Source: Brachynemurus nebulosus (Eukaryota; Arthropoda; Insecta; Neuroptera; Myrmeleontidae). From it: 64,000 nt of DNA. The stretch's first letter is position 1. Each line of letters begins with the position of its first letter. The position numbers and the translations under genes were made by a program. Below the pieces are notes generated by a model. The model had not been told where the DNA came from. It did no database searches and saw only the letters and a program-made list of their open reading frames with translations. Below, one piece after another: positions 45,701-58,257 of the stretch. The stretch covers positions 15,826,305 to 15,890,304 of the forward strand of contig JAPWDM010000006.1 in NCBI GenBank assembly GCA_035578155.1, in the 5' to 3' direction.

Positions 45701-48700
45701 CTGCTATTAAAATCTTTCCAGCGCCTATATTTTCCCGGAAAATCAAAAAAATTCATTTGAGCAGCATATAAAGACAAAAATTGAAAATATCGAAATCTAA
45801 ACCAACGGCGAAAATTAGATAAAACTTATATAGGAATTACGCGCTATTTTGGCGCTCATCATAACTGCTATTAAAATCTTTCCGGCGCATATAATTTCTC
45901 GGAAAATCAAAAAAATTCATTTGAGCAGCATATAATGACAAAAATTGAAAATATCTAAATCAGAACGAACGGCGCTAATTAGATAAAGCTTGTATAGGAA
46001 TTACGCGCTATTTTCGCGCTCATCATAACTGCTATTAAAATCTTTCCAGCGCCTATATTTTCCCGGAAAATCAACAAAATTCATTTGAATAGCATATAAA
46101 GACAAAAATTGAAAATATCGAAATCTAAACCAACGGCAATAATTAGATAAAGCTTATATAGGAATTACGCGCTATTTTCGCGCTCATCATAACTGCTAAT
46201 AAAATCTTTCCAGCGCTTATATTTTCCCGGAAAATCAACAAAATTCATTTGAGCAGCATATAAAGACAAAAATTGAAAATATCGAAATCTAAACCAACGG
46301 CGATAATTAGATAAAACTTATATAGGAATTAAGCACTAATTTGGCGCTCATCATAACTGCTATTAAAATCTTTCCGACGCCTATAATTTCCCGGAAAATC
46401 AAAAAAATTCATTTGAGCAGCATATAAAGACAAAAATTGAAAATATCGAAATCTAAACCAACGGCGATAATTAGATAAGACTTATATAGGAATTACGCGC
46501 TATTTTGGCGCTCATCATAACTGCTATTAAAATCTTTCCGGCGCCTATAGTTTCCCGGAAAATCAAAAAAATTCATTTAAGCAGCATATATAAAGACAAA
46601 AATTGAAAATATCTAAATCTGAACCAACGGGGCTAATTAGATAAAGCTTATATAATAATTACGCGCTAATTTGGCGCTCATCATAACTGCTATTAAAATC
46701 TTTCCGGCGCCTATAATTTCCCGGAAAATCAAAAAAATTCATTTGAGCAGCATATAAAGACAAAAATTGAAAATATCGAAATCTAAACCAACGGCGATAA
46801 TTAGATAAAACTTATATAGGAATTAAGCACTAATTTGGCGCTCATCATAACTGCTATTAAAATCTTTCCGACGCCTATAATTTCCCGGAAAATCAAAAAA
46901 ATTCATTTGAGCAGCATATAAAGACAAAAATTGAAAATATCGAAATCTAAACCAACGGCGATAATTAGATAAAACTTATATAGGAATTAAGCACTAATTT
47001 GGCGCTCATCATAACTGCTATTAAAATCTTTCCGGCGCCTATAGTTTCCCGGAAAATCAAAAAAATTCATTTGAGCAGCATATAAAGACAAAAATTGAAA
47101 ATATCTAAATCTGAACCAACGGCGCTAATTAGATAAAGCTTATATAGGAATTACGCGCTATTTTCGCGCTCATCATAACTGCTATTAAAATCTTTCCAGC
47201 GCTTATATTTTCCCGGAAAATCAACAAAATTCATTTGAGCAGCATATAAAGACAAAAATTGAAAATATCGAAATCTAAACCAACGGCGATAATTAGATAA
47301 AACTTATATAGGAATTAAGCACTAATTTGGCGCTCATCATAACTGCTATTAAAATCTTTCCGACGCCTATAATTTCCCGGAAAATCAAAAAAATTCATTT
47401 GAGCAGCATATAAAGACAAAAATTGAAAATATCGAAATCTAAACCAACGGCGATAATTAGATAAGACTTATATAGGAATTACGCGCTATTTTGGCGCTCA
47501 TCATAACTGCTATTAAAATCTTTCCGGCGCCTATAGTTTCCCGGAAAATCAAAAAAATTCATTTAAGCAGCATATATAAAGACAAAAATTGAAAATATCT
47601 AAATCTGAACCAACGGGGCTAATTAGATAAAGCTTATATAATAATTACGCGCTAATTTGGCGCTCATCATAACTGCTATTAAAATCTTTCCGGCGCCTAT
47701 AGTTTCCCGGAAAATCAAAAAAAATTCATTTAAGCAGCATATAAAGACAAAAATTGAAAATATCTAAATCTGAACCAACGGCGCTAATTAGATAAAGCTT
47801 ACATAGGAATTACGCGCTATTTTCGCGCACATCATACCTGCTATTAAAATCTTTCCAGCGCCTATAGTTTCCCGGAAAATCAACAAAATTCATTTGAATA
47901 GCATATAAAGACAAAAATTGATAATATCGAAATCTAAACCAACGGCGATAATTAGATAAAATTATATAGGAATTACGCGCTATTTAGGCGCTCATCATAA
48001 CTGCTATTAAAATCTTTCCAACGCCTATATTTTCCTGGAAAATCAACAAAATTCATTTGAGCAGCATATAAAGACAAAAATTGAAAATATTGAAATCTAA
48101 ACCAACGGCGAAAATTAGATAAAACTTATATAGGAATTACGCGCTATTTTGGCGCTCATCATAACTGCTGTTAAAATCTTTCCGACGCCTATAGTTTCCC
48201 GGAAAATAAACAAAATGCATTTGAGCAGCATATAAAGACAAAAATTGAAAATATCGAAATCTAAACCAACGGCGATAATTAGATAAAACTTATATAGGAA
48301 TTACGCGCTATTTTGGCGCTCATCATAACTGCTATTAAAACCTTTCCGGCGCCAATAGTATCCCGGAAAATCAAAAAAATTCATTTAAGCAGCATATCAA
48401 GACAAAAATTGAAAATATCTAAATCTGAACCAACGGCGCTAATTAGATAAAGCTTATATAGGAATTACGCGCTATTTTCGCGCTCATCATAACTGCTATT
48501 AAAATCTTTCCGGCGCCTATAGTTTCCCGGAAAATCAAAAAAATTCATTTGAGCAGCATATAAAGACAAAAATTGAAAATGTCGAAATCTAAACCAACGG
48601 CGATAATTAGATAAGACTTATATAGGAATTACGCGCTATTTTGGCGCTCATCATAACTGCTATTAAAATCTTTCCGGCGCCTATAATTTCCCGGAAAATG

Positions 48701-51700
48701 AAAAAAATTCATTTGAGCAGCATATAAAGACAAAAATTGAAAATATCTAAATCTGAACCAACGGCGCTAATTAGATAAAGCTTATATAGGAATTACCCGC
48801 TACTTTGGCGCTCATCATAACTGCTATTAAAATCTTTCCGGCGCCTATAGTTTCCCGGAAAATCAACAAAATTCATTTGAGCAGCATATAAAGACAAAAA
48901 TTAAAAATATCTAAATCTGAACCAACGGCGCTAATTAGATAAAGCTTATATAGGAATTACGCGCTATTTTCGCGCTCATCATAACTGCTATTAAAATCTT
49001 TCCGGCGCCTATAGTTTATCGGAAAATCGACAAAATTCATTTGAGCAGCATATAAAGACAAACATTGAAAATATCTAAAACTGAACCAACGGCTCTAATT
49101 AGATAAAGCTTATATAGGAATTACGCGCTATTTTCGCGCTCATCATAACTGCTTTTAAAATCTTTCCAGCGCCTATACTTTCCCGGAAAATCAACAAAAT
49201 TCATTTGAGCAGAATATAAAGACAAAAATTGAAAATATCGAAATCTAAACCAACGGCGATAATTAGATAAAACTTATATAGGAATTACGCGCTATTTTGG
49301 CGCTCATCATAACTGCTATTAAAATCTTTCCGGCGCCTATAGTTTCCCGGAAAATCAAAAAAATTCATTTGAGCAGCATATAAAGACAAAAATTGAAAAT
49401 ATCTAAAACTGAACCAACGGCGCTAATTAGATAAAGCTTATATAGGAATTACGCGCTATTTTCGCGCTCATCATAGCTGCTATTAAAATCTTTCCAGCGC
49501 CTATATTTTCCCGGAAAATCAACAAAATTCATTTGAGCAGCATATAAAGACAAAAATTGAAAATATCTAAATCTGAACCAACGGCGATAATTAGATAAAG
49601 CTTATATAGGAATTACGCGCTATTTTCGCGCTCATCATAACTGCTATTAAAATCTTTCCAGCGCCTATAGTTTCCCGGAAAATCAACAAAATTCACTTGA
49701 GCAGCATATAAAGGCAAAAATTGAAAATATCGAAATCTAAACCAACGGCGATAATTAAATAAGACTTATATAGGAATTACGCGCTATTTTGGCGCTCATC
49801 ATAACTGCTATTAAAATCTTTCCGACGCCTATAGTTTCCCGGAAAATCAAAAAAATTCATTTGAGCAACATATAAAGACAAAATTTGAATATATCTAAAT
49901 TTGGCGCTCATCATAACTTCTATTAAAATCTTTCCGGCGCCTATAGTTTCCCGGAAAATCAAAAAAATTCATTTGAGCAGCATATAAAGACAAAAATTGA
50001 AAATATCTAAATCTGAACAAACGGCGATAATTAGATAACACTTATATAGGGTTTTACGCGCTATTTTGGCGCTCATCATAACTGCTATTAAAATCTTTCC
50101 GGCGCCTATAGTTTCCCGGAAAATCAAAAAAATTCATTTGAGCAGCATATAAAGACAACAATTAAAAATATCTAAATCTGAACCAACGGCGATAATTAGA
50201 TAAAACTTATATATAAATTACACGCTATCTTGGCGCTCATCATAACTGCTATTAAAATCTTTCCGGCGCCTATAGTTTCCCGGAAAATCAAAAAAATTCA
50301 TTTGAGCAGCATATAAAGACAAAAATTGAAAATATCTAAATCTGAATCAACGGCGCTAATTAGATAAAGCTTATATAGGAATTACGCGCTATTTTCGCGC
50401 TCATCATAGCTGCTATTAAAATCTTTCCAGCGCCTATAGTTTCCCGGAAAATCAACAAAATTCATTTGAGCTGCATATAAAGACAAAAGTTGAAAATATC
50501 TAAAACTGAACCAACGGCGCTAATTAGATAAAGCTTATATAGAAATTACGCGCTATTTTCGCGCTCATCATAACTGCTATTAAAATCTTTCCAGCGCCTA
50601 TAGTTTCCCGGAAAATCAAGAAAATTCATTTGAGCAGCATATAAAGACAAAAATTGAAAATATCGAAATCTAAACCAACGGCGATAATTAGATAAAACTT
50701 ATATAGGAATTACGCGCTATTTTGGCGCTCATCATAACTGCTATTAAAATCTTTCCGGCGCCTATAGTTTCCCGGAAAATCAAAAAAATTCATTTGAGCA
50801 GCATATAAAGACAAAAATTGAAAATATCTAAAACTGAACCAACGGCGATAATTAAATAAGACTTATATAGGAATTACGCGCTATTTTGGCGCTCATCATA
50901 ACTGCTATTAAAATCTTTCCGGCGCCTATAGTTTCCCGGAAAATCAAAAAAATTTATTTGAGCAGCATATAAAGACAAAAATTGAAAATATCTAAAACTG
51001 AACCAACGGCGATAATTAAATAAGACTTATATAGGAATTACGCGCTATTTTCGCGCTCATCATAGCTGCTATTAAGATCTTTCCAGCGCCTATAGTTTCC
51101 CGGAAAATTAACAAAATTCATTTGAGCAGCATATAAAGACAAAAATTGAAAATATCTAAAACCGAACCAACGGCGCTAATTAGATAAAGCTTATATAGGA
51201 ATTACGCGCTATTTTGGCGCTCATCATAACTGCTATTAAGATCTTTCCGGCGCCTATAGTTTCCCGGAAAATCAAAAAAATTCATTTGAGCAACATATAA
51301 AGACAAAAATTGAAAATATCTAAATCTGAACCAACGGCGCTTATTAGATAAAGCTTATATAGGAATTACGCGCTATTTTCGCGCTCATCATAACTGCTAT
51401 TAAAATCTCTCCGGCGCCTATAGTTTCCCGGAAAATCAAAAAAATTCATTTGAGCAGCATATAAAGACAAAAATTGAAAATATCGAAATCTAAACCAACG
51501 GCGGTAATTAGATAAGACTTATATAGGAATTACGCGCTATTTTCGCGCTCATCATAACTGCTATTAAAATCTTTCCAGCGCCTATAGTTTCCCGGAAAAT
51601 CAAGAAAATTCATTTGAGCAGCATATAAAGACAAAAATTGAAAATATCTAAATCTAAACCAACGGCGATAATTAGATAAAGCTTATATTGGAATTACGCG

Positions 51701-52936
51701 CTATTTTCGCGCTCATCATAACTGCTATTAAAATCTTTCCGGCGCCTATATTTTCCCGGAAAATCAACAAAATTCATTTGAGCAGCATATAAAGACAAAA
51801 ATTGAAAATATCGAAATCTAAACCAACGGCGATAATTAAATGAGACTTATATAGGAATTACGCGCTATTTTGGCGCTCATCATAACTGCTATTAAAATCT
51901 TTCCGGCGCTTATAGTTTCCCGGAAAATCAAAAAAATTCATTTGAGCAACATATAAAGACAAAAATTGAAAATATCTAAATCTGAACAAACGGCGATAAT
52001 TAGATAAAGCTTATATAGGAATTACGCGCTATTTTCGCGCTCATCATAACTGCTATTAAAATCTTTCCAGCGCCTATATTTTCCCGGAAAATCAACAAAA
52101 TTCATTTGAGCAGCATATAAAGACAAAAATTGAAAATATCTAAATCTGAACCAACGGCGATAATTAGATAAAACTTATATAGGAATTACGCGCTATTTTG
52201 GCGCTCATCATAACTGCTATTAAAATCTTTCCGGCCCCTATAGTTTCCCGGAAAATCAAAAAAATTCATTTAAGCAGCATATAAAGACAAAATTGAAAAT
52301 ATCTAAATCTGAACCAACTGCGCTAATTAGATAAAGCTTATATTGGAATTACGCGCTATTTTCGCGCTCAGCATAACTGCTGTTAAAATCTTTCCAGCGC
52401 CTATAGTTTCTCGGAAAATCAACAAAATTCATTTGAGCAGGATACAAAGACAAAAATTGAAAATATCGAAATCTAAACCAACGGCGATAATTAGACAAAA
52501 CTTATATAGGAATTGCGCGCTATTTTGACGCTCATCATAACTGCTATTAAAATCTTTCCGGCGCCTATAGTTTGCCGGATAATCAAAAAAAATCATTTGA
52601 GCAACATATAAAGACAAAAATTGAAAATATCGAAATCTAAACCAACGGCGATAATTAAATGAGACTTATATAGGAGTTACGCGCTATTTTGGCGCTCATC
52701 ATAACTGCTATTAAAATCTTTCCGGCGCCTATAGTTTCCCGGAAAATCAAAAAAATTCATTTGAGCAACATATAAAGACAAAAATTGAAAATATCTAAAT
52801 CTGAACCAACGGCGATAATTAGATAAAGATTATATAGGAATTACGCGCTATTTTCGCGCTCATCATAACTGCTATTAAAATCTTTCCGGCGCCTATAGTT
52901 TCCCGGAAAATCAAAAAAATTCATTTGAGCAGTATA
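42785..52936 (-). repeat. 164-bp satellite array, main block
   Basis: About 62 head-to-tail monomers, with a period of 164 bp measured at many points (for example GAAAATCAAA at 42787 and 42951). Landmarks in each monomer are TTCATTTGAGCAGCATATAA, CCAACGGCG, GCGCTATTTTCGCGCTC (or GGCGCTC), and CCTATAGTTTCCCGGAAAA, which holds the near-palindrome TTTCCCGGAAA. No spacers or genes lie between units. One monomer near 49855-49967 is 52 bp short. I see no match to the mammalian CENP-B box. Typical of constitutive heterochromatin or another long satellite domain. The strand given is that of the open frames seen in edge monomers, which I consider non-coding. Confidence 0.97.
44360..47700. repeat. Six-monomer higher-order repeat within the satellite
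   Basis: Rare variants recur at six-monomer spacing. GCTTGTA appears at 45004 and 45988, TAATGACA at 44949 and 45933, GCGCATATAA at 44901 and 45885, and TTGAATAGCAT at 45101 and 46085 (all 984 bp). GGAATTAAGC appears at 45341, 46325 and 47311 (984 and 986; the extra 2 bp is a shared TA insertion, CATATATAAAG, at about 46585 and 47571). GGAATTAAGC also occurs at 46819 and 46983, so the third unit has been rearranged. This is a higher-order repeat made by block duplication. Confidence 0.85.
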
Positions 52937-54463
52937 CACGGAAAAAAAGAGTTTAGTTCAGTGAAACGAAACTGCGTGTTTGGGAAATATTATTTCGTCC
53001 AAATAAAATTTTGATCACTAAAATATTTCTCTTATTTCCAGGAATCAATTATTTTGTTTGTGTTTTTTGGTAAATTTCAAACAAACACATTATTTCAGTT
53101 TTATATATTGTTTATTTGTTTATATTTTATTTCTGTGTATCATATTTAGCTTCATGCACACCAAAGTTTATTTGGCTCAAACAATTAGTTTGTTTGATTC
53201 AAACAAAACAGTTACGACAAAAACAAAATAATTACAACGCAAGCGCGAAAATGTGGTCACGTGTAGAAGCCAAGCCAAGCCAAGCAATGTTACACGTAGG
53301 CCTAGTTATACGACTTGGATCTTGGATCTTGGTTGAAAACTTTTAATTCGAAATTAAATTTCACTATGTATACCTACATTGTATACATTGTTTTAGACGT
53401 ATTTAGCTTTTGTTTTAATATATTACGTAATAATTGTTGATACGACGGATAAAAAAAACTGAAAGAGATTCTAAAAGCTGATGTTTGAAGAAAATAACCT
53501 ATATTTGTTGGTAAGTTTAAGTAACACATTAATTATTTTAATAAACAGTAGATATACTAATTGTAAGCGCCCATATTGTCCATAATAAATTGTATTGCTT
53601 TTTTTCAGACAATATACAACATTGAAAATAGCACTGCCGCAACAAATGACATATTTGAAGGCCTTGGATATTTATGTTTGTGTTTGTGTTAATTGGGTTG
53701 TGTCCTTGTGTTATGTGATACTGATAAGTGATACTGATAAGTTAACGTTAATTTAGCGTTTATTTATGTAATACTAAAAATATGTGATTCAAAAAGTATT
53801 AAAAAAACAAACAACCAAAGTTTTATTAAAGTATTTGTAAATTTGAAGAATTTCATTGTTTAAAATTTATTTTTGAAATTTTTTTATATGGTTGTTTACG
53901 TTACCTGTTTGAATGTATGATAGTTTGCTGTTTATGTACTGGAAAATGCATAAATTATACTACATTTTGAACTTGTATGTTTTATTATTTGATTGTAATA
54001 ATTAATATTAATAATAATAATATGGATTACGTATTAACAATAAATAATAATCAGTGTGCTGATAAATTGATTTTCGTTTATTATATCCAATATATATTTA
54101 TTTTTCAGGTAAATGAAAATAAAACTCAATTTAAATAGAAATAAAATTCAACAGAGTGAAAAATTATTTGATTTAAATAAGAAAACTGAGTGCCCTAAAT
54201 AATAAAGTGTTTAATACAAATAAAATTATTATTTGCAATACAATATATTTTGTTTCTACTGAAATAAAGTAGGAAGTTCCATCAGAACAACGTTCAAGTT
54301 CACGTAAATAACATTTTTATTTGGTGCAAATTAAAAATTTATTTAAATCTCAAACGAAAAATTTAATTCATGGAAATATGAAACTTATTTGACGGTATAC
54401 AAACAAGAATTTTATTTGGTTTGAATAAAATTTATTTGATTGAAATAATTCTTTTTTTCCGTG
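52937..54463. mobile_element. DNA transposon inserted in the satellite (element N)
   Basis: A 1,527-bp stretch unrelated to the satellite interrupts a monomer. It starts CACGGAAAAAAAGAG and ends, inverted, CACGGAAAAAAAGAATTATT, a 14-bp terminal inverted repeat. ATA is duplicated on both sides (52934-52936, 54464-54466), and joining the flanks restores a normal monomer. Internal motifs such as TTTGATTCAAACAAAA (near 53192) and ATTTGGTTTGAATAAAA (near 54415) look like subterminal repeats. Short (CAAGC)n and (CTTGGAT)n runs lie near 53266 and 53314. The longest open frame (53116-53346) has no domain I recognise. Non-autonomous; the superfamily is not assignable from these ends alone. Confidence 0.88.
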
Positions 54464-56094
54464 ATATAAAGACAAAAATTGAAAATATCTAAATCTGAAC
54501 CAACGGCGGTAATTAGATAAGGCTTATATAGGAAATTCGCGCTATTTTCGCGCTCATTATAACTGCTATTAAAATCTTTCCGGCGCCTATATTTTCCCGG
54601 AAAATCAAAACAATTCATTTGAGCAGCATATAAAGTCAAAAATCGAAAATATCTAAATCTGAACCACCGGCGATAATTAGATAAAACTTTTATAGGAATT
54701 TCGCGCTATTTTCGCGCTCATCATAACTGCTATTAAAATCTTTCTAACGCGTATAGTTTCTGGAAAATCAAAAAAATTCATTTGAGTAGCATATAAAGAC
54801 AAAATTTGAAAATATCTAAATCTGAACCAACGGCGGTAATTAGGTAAGGCTGATATAGGAATTTCGCGCTATTTTCGCGCTCATCATAACTGCTATTCAA
54901 ATCTTTCCGGCGCCTATAGTTTCCCGGAAAATCAAAAAAATTCATTTGAGCAGCATATAAAGACAAAAATTGAAAATATCTAAATCTGAACCATCGGCGG
55001 TAATTATATAAAGCTTATACAGGAATTTCGCGCTATTTTCGCGTTCATCATAACTGCTATTAAAATCTTTCCAGAGCCTATAGTTTCCCGGGAAATCCAA
55101 ACAATTCATTTGAGCAGCATATAAAGACAAAATTTGAAAATATCTAAATCTGAACCAACGGCGGTAATTAGATAAGGCTGATATAGGAATTTCGCGCTAT
55201 TTTCGCGCTCGTCATAACTGCTATTAAAATCTTTCCAACGCCTATAGTTTCCCGAAAAATCAAAAAAATTCATTTGAGCAGCATATAAAGACAAAAATTG
55301 ATAATATCGAAATCTGAACCAACAGCGATAATTAGATAAAACTTATATAGGAATTTCGCGCTATTTTCGCGCTCATCATAACTGCTATTAAAATCTTTCC
55401 GGCGCCTATAATTTCCCGGAAAATCAAAAAAATTCAGTTGAGCAGCATATAAAGACAAAAATTGAAAATATCTTAATCTGAACCAACGGCGGTAATTAGA
55501 TAAAGCTTATATAGGAATTTCGCGCTATTATCGCGCTCATCATAACTGCTATTAAAACCTTTCCGGCGCCTATAGTTTCCCGGAAAATCAAAAGAATTCA
55601 TTTGAGCAGCATATAAAGATAAAAATTGAAAATATCTAAATCTGAACCATCGGCGGTAATTAGATAAAGCTTATAAACAAAAAAATTCATTTGAGCAGCA
55701 TATAAAGACAAAAATTGAAAATATCGGAATCTGAACCAACGGCGATAATTAGATAAAACTTATATAGGAATTTCGCGCTATTTTCGCGCTCATCATAACT
55801 GCTATTAAAATCTTTCCAACGCCTATAGTTTCCCGGAAAATCAAAAAATTCATTTGAGCAGCATATAAAGACAAAAATTGAAAATATCTAAATCTGAACC
55901 AACGGCGGTAATTAGATAAAGCTTCTATAGGAATTTCGCGCTATTTTCGCGCTCTTCATAACTGCTATTAAAATCTTTCCGGCGCCTATAGTTTCCCGGA
56001 AAATCAAAAAAATTCATTTGAGCAGCATATAAAGACAAAAATTGAAAATATCGAAATCTGAACCAACGGCGATAATTAGATAAAACTTATATAG
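54464..56094 (-). repeat. 164-bp satellite array, right block
   Basis: About ten more monomers continue in the same orientation and phase as the main block (frame starts step by exactly 164: 54778, 54942, 55106, 55270). They are edge-type, with AATTTCGCGC rather than AATTACGCGC, and CGGCGGTAATTAG is common. One unit (55596-55685) has a 75-bp deletion. The array stops abruptly at TATAGGAG within a monomer, where it joins a truncated MITE family A copy. Confidence 0.95.
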
Positions 56095-56275
56095 GAGTTA
56101 CCATTTTTATACAGCCAAACCGTTGATAAGAGCTAAGATAATAAGAGCTATAAAACTCCTGACTGTATGAATCGTCGGTTGCCCCCGTCGATATCTACAA
56201 CTGTAATTTGAACAATTTTTCAATTAAATCAACGATTTGGCTGTAATCAAAATGGTAACTCTCATAAAACTCTAA
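56095..56275 (+). mobile_element. MITE family A, copy 4, short and 5'-truncated
   Basis: It begins TTACCATTTTTATACAGCCA directly at the satellite edge and ends ATGGTAACTCTCATAAAACTC. These are family A ends (as at 9251-9700) with most of the interior missing, and the outermost left bases are replaced by satellite. GAGCTATAAAACTCCTGACT is shared with the copy at 9251. Confidence 0.7.
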
Positions 56276-56568
56276 TAAAAAGATATTTTTTATTACTCAT
56301 GCGGGAGAAGTACTGACTTGGCGCACACATTTCTGTACGCAAAACAGCTGTTTGCCCACTGTACTCTTCCCGCATACTTTTTTGCGTATAGAAAGTAACT
56401 TTCCGCATGCAAATTGACAATAAAACACGCAAAATTTAATCAAACCACGCAAAGCCGTCTCTTGATTTTTTATTTATTAAATATTTCATAATTATTTCTA
56501 TAGAAACCACCAACAAATTTATTTAAACGATAATTAATTCAGTAAGAAAAAGACGAACACTTAAAAAT
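56276..56568. other. No feature recognised
   Basis: AT-rich, with a small inverted pair (TGCGGGAGAAGTAC near 56301, TACTCTTCCCGCA near 56362) that may be a very short element. Confidence 0.4.
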
Positions 56569-56937
56569 ATTGGGCCATGTGCATAAACTACTACTAAAGT
56601 TAGTAGTGAAATTTTAGCAGTGCTACTAGGCACTACTACACTTCCACTGAAATTTAGTAGTGAAATTTTAGTAGCGGGCACGGCTGCTATTAAATATAGA
56701 AATTAGTGTGTTTTGAACTTCTCAAGTAAAATAACCGTCCAATAAAAATTTATTTAATAAATATTTTTTACTAAAATATCAGTAATATTTTTTTACCTAT
56801 GTACTTAAATTCGAAAATTGTAATAATTGTAATAATTTATTATTAGATGGATAGGGTATTGAAAGATATTGGAGAAATGAACGATATTCGCAAGTTACAT
56901 AACAGGAAAATTTACAACAAAAGAATTGACTAGGGAT

Positions 56938-57436
56938 ATAACGCTACCTAAATTTGCCGATACGATATCGGTGCCGATTGTTGTAGTAAATAATCGGCGA
57001 AACCAATACCGATATCAATGCCTTAGTAGATAATAAATCAAATTATATGTACCTTGGGCGTTTGTATGTCTTTATATGCATAAAACTTACCTATACACAT
57101 ATTTAACAGAGACTCGACCTTGTGGGAAGTGTAAAAAAATGTCAGATCAAAACTCAAAGAAAATATTTATTACAATTATTATTATCAACCAAAGTGGTAA
57201 TTAAGAAAGTTAGTAAAGTAAATTTCATTACATAGAGTAATAAATTGATACATCTTTTGGCAGATTTTTGTTAAGAAAGCAAAATTTTTTCAAATTATTT
57301 GCAAATAATCTGTTACGCAAATCATTTTGTATGAGGCTTGCGGTTGAAAACTTTTCAGCTTTTCGAACTGTGTGATATCGGTTGTATTCTAATCGGCTTG
57401 CCGATTATAACGGTATCGAAATTGGAATCGTTACAT
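56938..57436. mobile_element. Possible element nested inside family F
   Basis: AACGCTACCTAAATTTGCCG on the left pairs imperfectly with CGGTATCGAAATTGGAATCG on the right. Both sides hold further ATCGG/CCGAT words (ATATCGGTGCCGATT, GATATCGGTTGTATTC, CGGCTTGCCGATTATA). The boundaries and target duplication are not clear. Confidence 0.4.
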
Positions 57437-57664
57437 ACTTAAAATTAACCCATTAAATAAATTAAACGAAGACAAACTTTTTTTATTTCATTTTTATTTA
57501 TTTATTTTTGATCCATTCTAAAATATTTATAACTTTTTAAATCGTTTAAAAAGTAGTATTCATAATATTTATTAAATTTATTAAACTTGTTAAAGATTAT
57601 CCATTTTATTCTTCGAAATAAATACCAAATACGAAATAGATGCATTAAAAACAAAACAAAAAGA

Positions 57665-57757
57665 AATGCAAAATATAAAATTGACATTTGTGATAAAACT
57701 CAAAATATAAAATTGACATTTGTCATGAACGTCAAAATATAAAATTGACATTTATCA
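57665..57757. repeat. About 36-bp tandem repeat, three copies
   Basis: CAAAATATAAAATTGACATT occurs three times in a row, near 57668, 57702 and 57734, separated by short variable TTGTGATAAAACT-like links. It lies inside the family F element. Confidence 0.85.
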
Positions 57758-58131
57758 TTAATATTGTTTAACATTTTTCAAAATTTAACCAAATTTCACA
57801 CTCATACCCATCTGATTATTGAAAGAAAACTATAAAAATAATAATAAACGGTGAAAATAAAACTCTTGTTATTTTTTTTTTTATCTTTAAATAACGTAGT
57901 GCCAAATTTAAATTGCTATTACCCTAGTAACAACTAGTAGTAGGAACAAAAAATTTTTATGCACATCAATTATTTAATAGTACAACTATGTTCTACTTGC
58001 TAGTAGCGACTAATAGCAATATTTAGTAGCAGTTTATGCACGTGGCCCATTATTTTAAAAAGTAATTAAAATGTCAAAAATAGTAATAGTTAGTAGTAGA
58101 AAAATGTATGTCAAATACGTAATAAAAAATA

Positions 58132-58257
58132 GTATGTGCAACTGGTGCGGGATTGTCGATTGCCCACTCCAGCGAATGAGCGCACTCACTACGTTCGTGC
58201 GCTCGACTTCGCCTTCGTGGTCAATCGACAATTTCCCGCACTTATTGCACAGTATAC
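58132..58257. mobile_element. GC-rich miniature palindrome element
   Basis: GTGCGGGATTGTCGATTG at the left pairs with CAATCGACAATTTCCCGCAC at the right, with GTGCAA / TTGCAC outside. The loop holds GAGCGCACTCACTACG and CGTGCGCTCGAC. It is sharply GC-rich against its AT-rich flanks and is similar in style, not in sequence, to the core of element P. Confidence 0.7.

Larger units (their letters stand above)
56572..58048. mobile_element. 1.5-kb TIR element with ATT duplication (family F)
   Basis: GGGCCATGTGCATAAACTAC at the left pairs with the complement of the right end, GTTTATGCACGTGGCCC. ATT is directly repeated outside (56569-56571, 58049-58051). GGGCC ends and a 3-bp duplication suggest PIF/Harbinger, although the usual duplication is TTA/TAA. 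CTAGTAGT/TAGTAGTAG words recur near both ends. It contains a 36-bp tandem at 57665-57757 and an inverted pair at about 56938-57436 that looks like a nested element. No transposase frame. Confidence 0.75.

Noticed and set aside
42785..52936. CENP-B-box-like motif in the satellite
   Set aside because: The CG-containing blocks (TTTCGCGC, CCAACGGCG) do not fit the CENP-B box spacing.
42785..56094. Regular repeats resembling a CRISPR array
   Set aside because: Units are 164 bp head to tail with no unique spacers, and the DNA is clearly eukaryotic.
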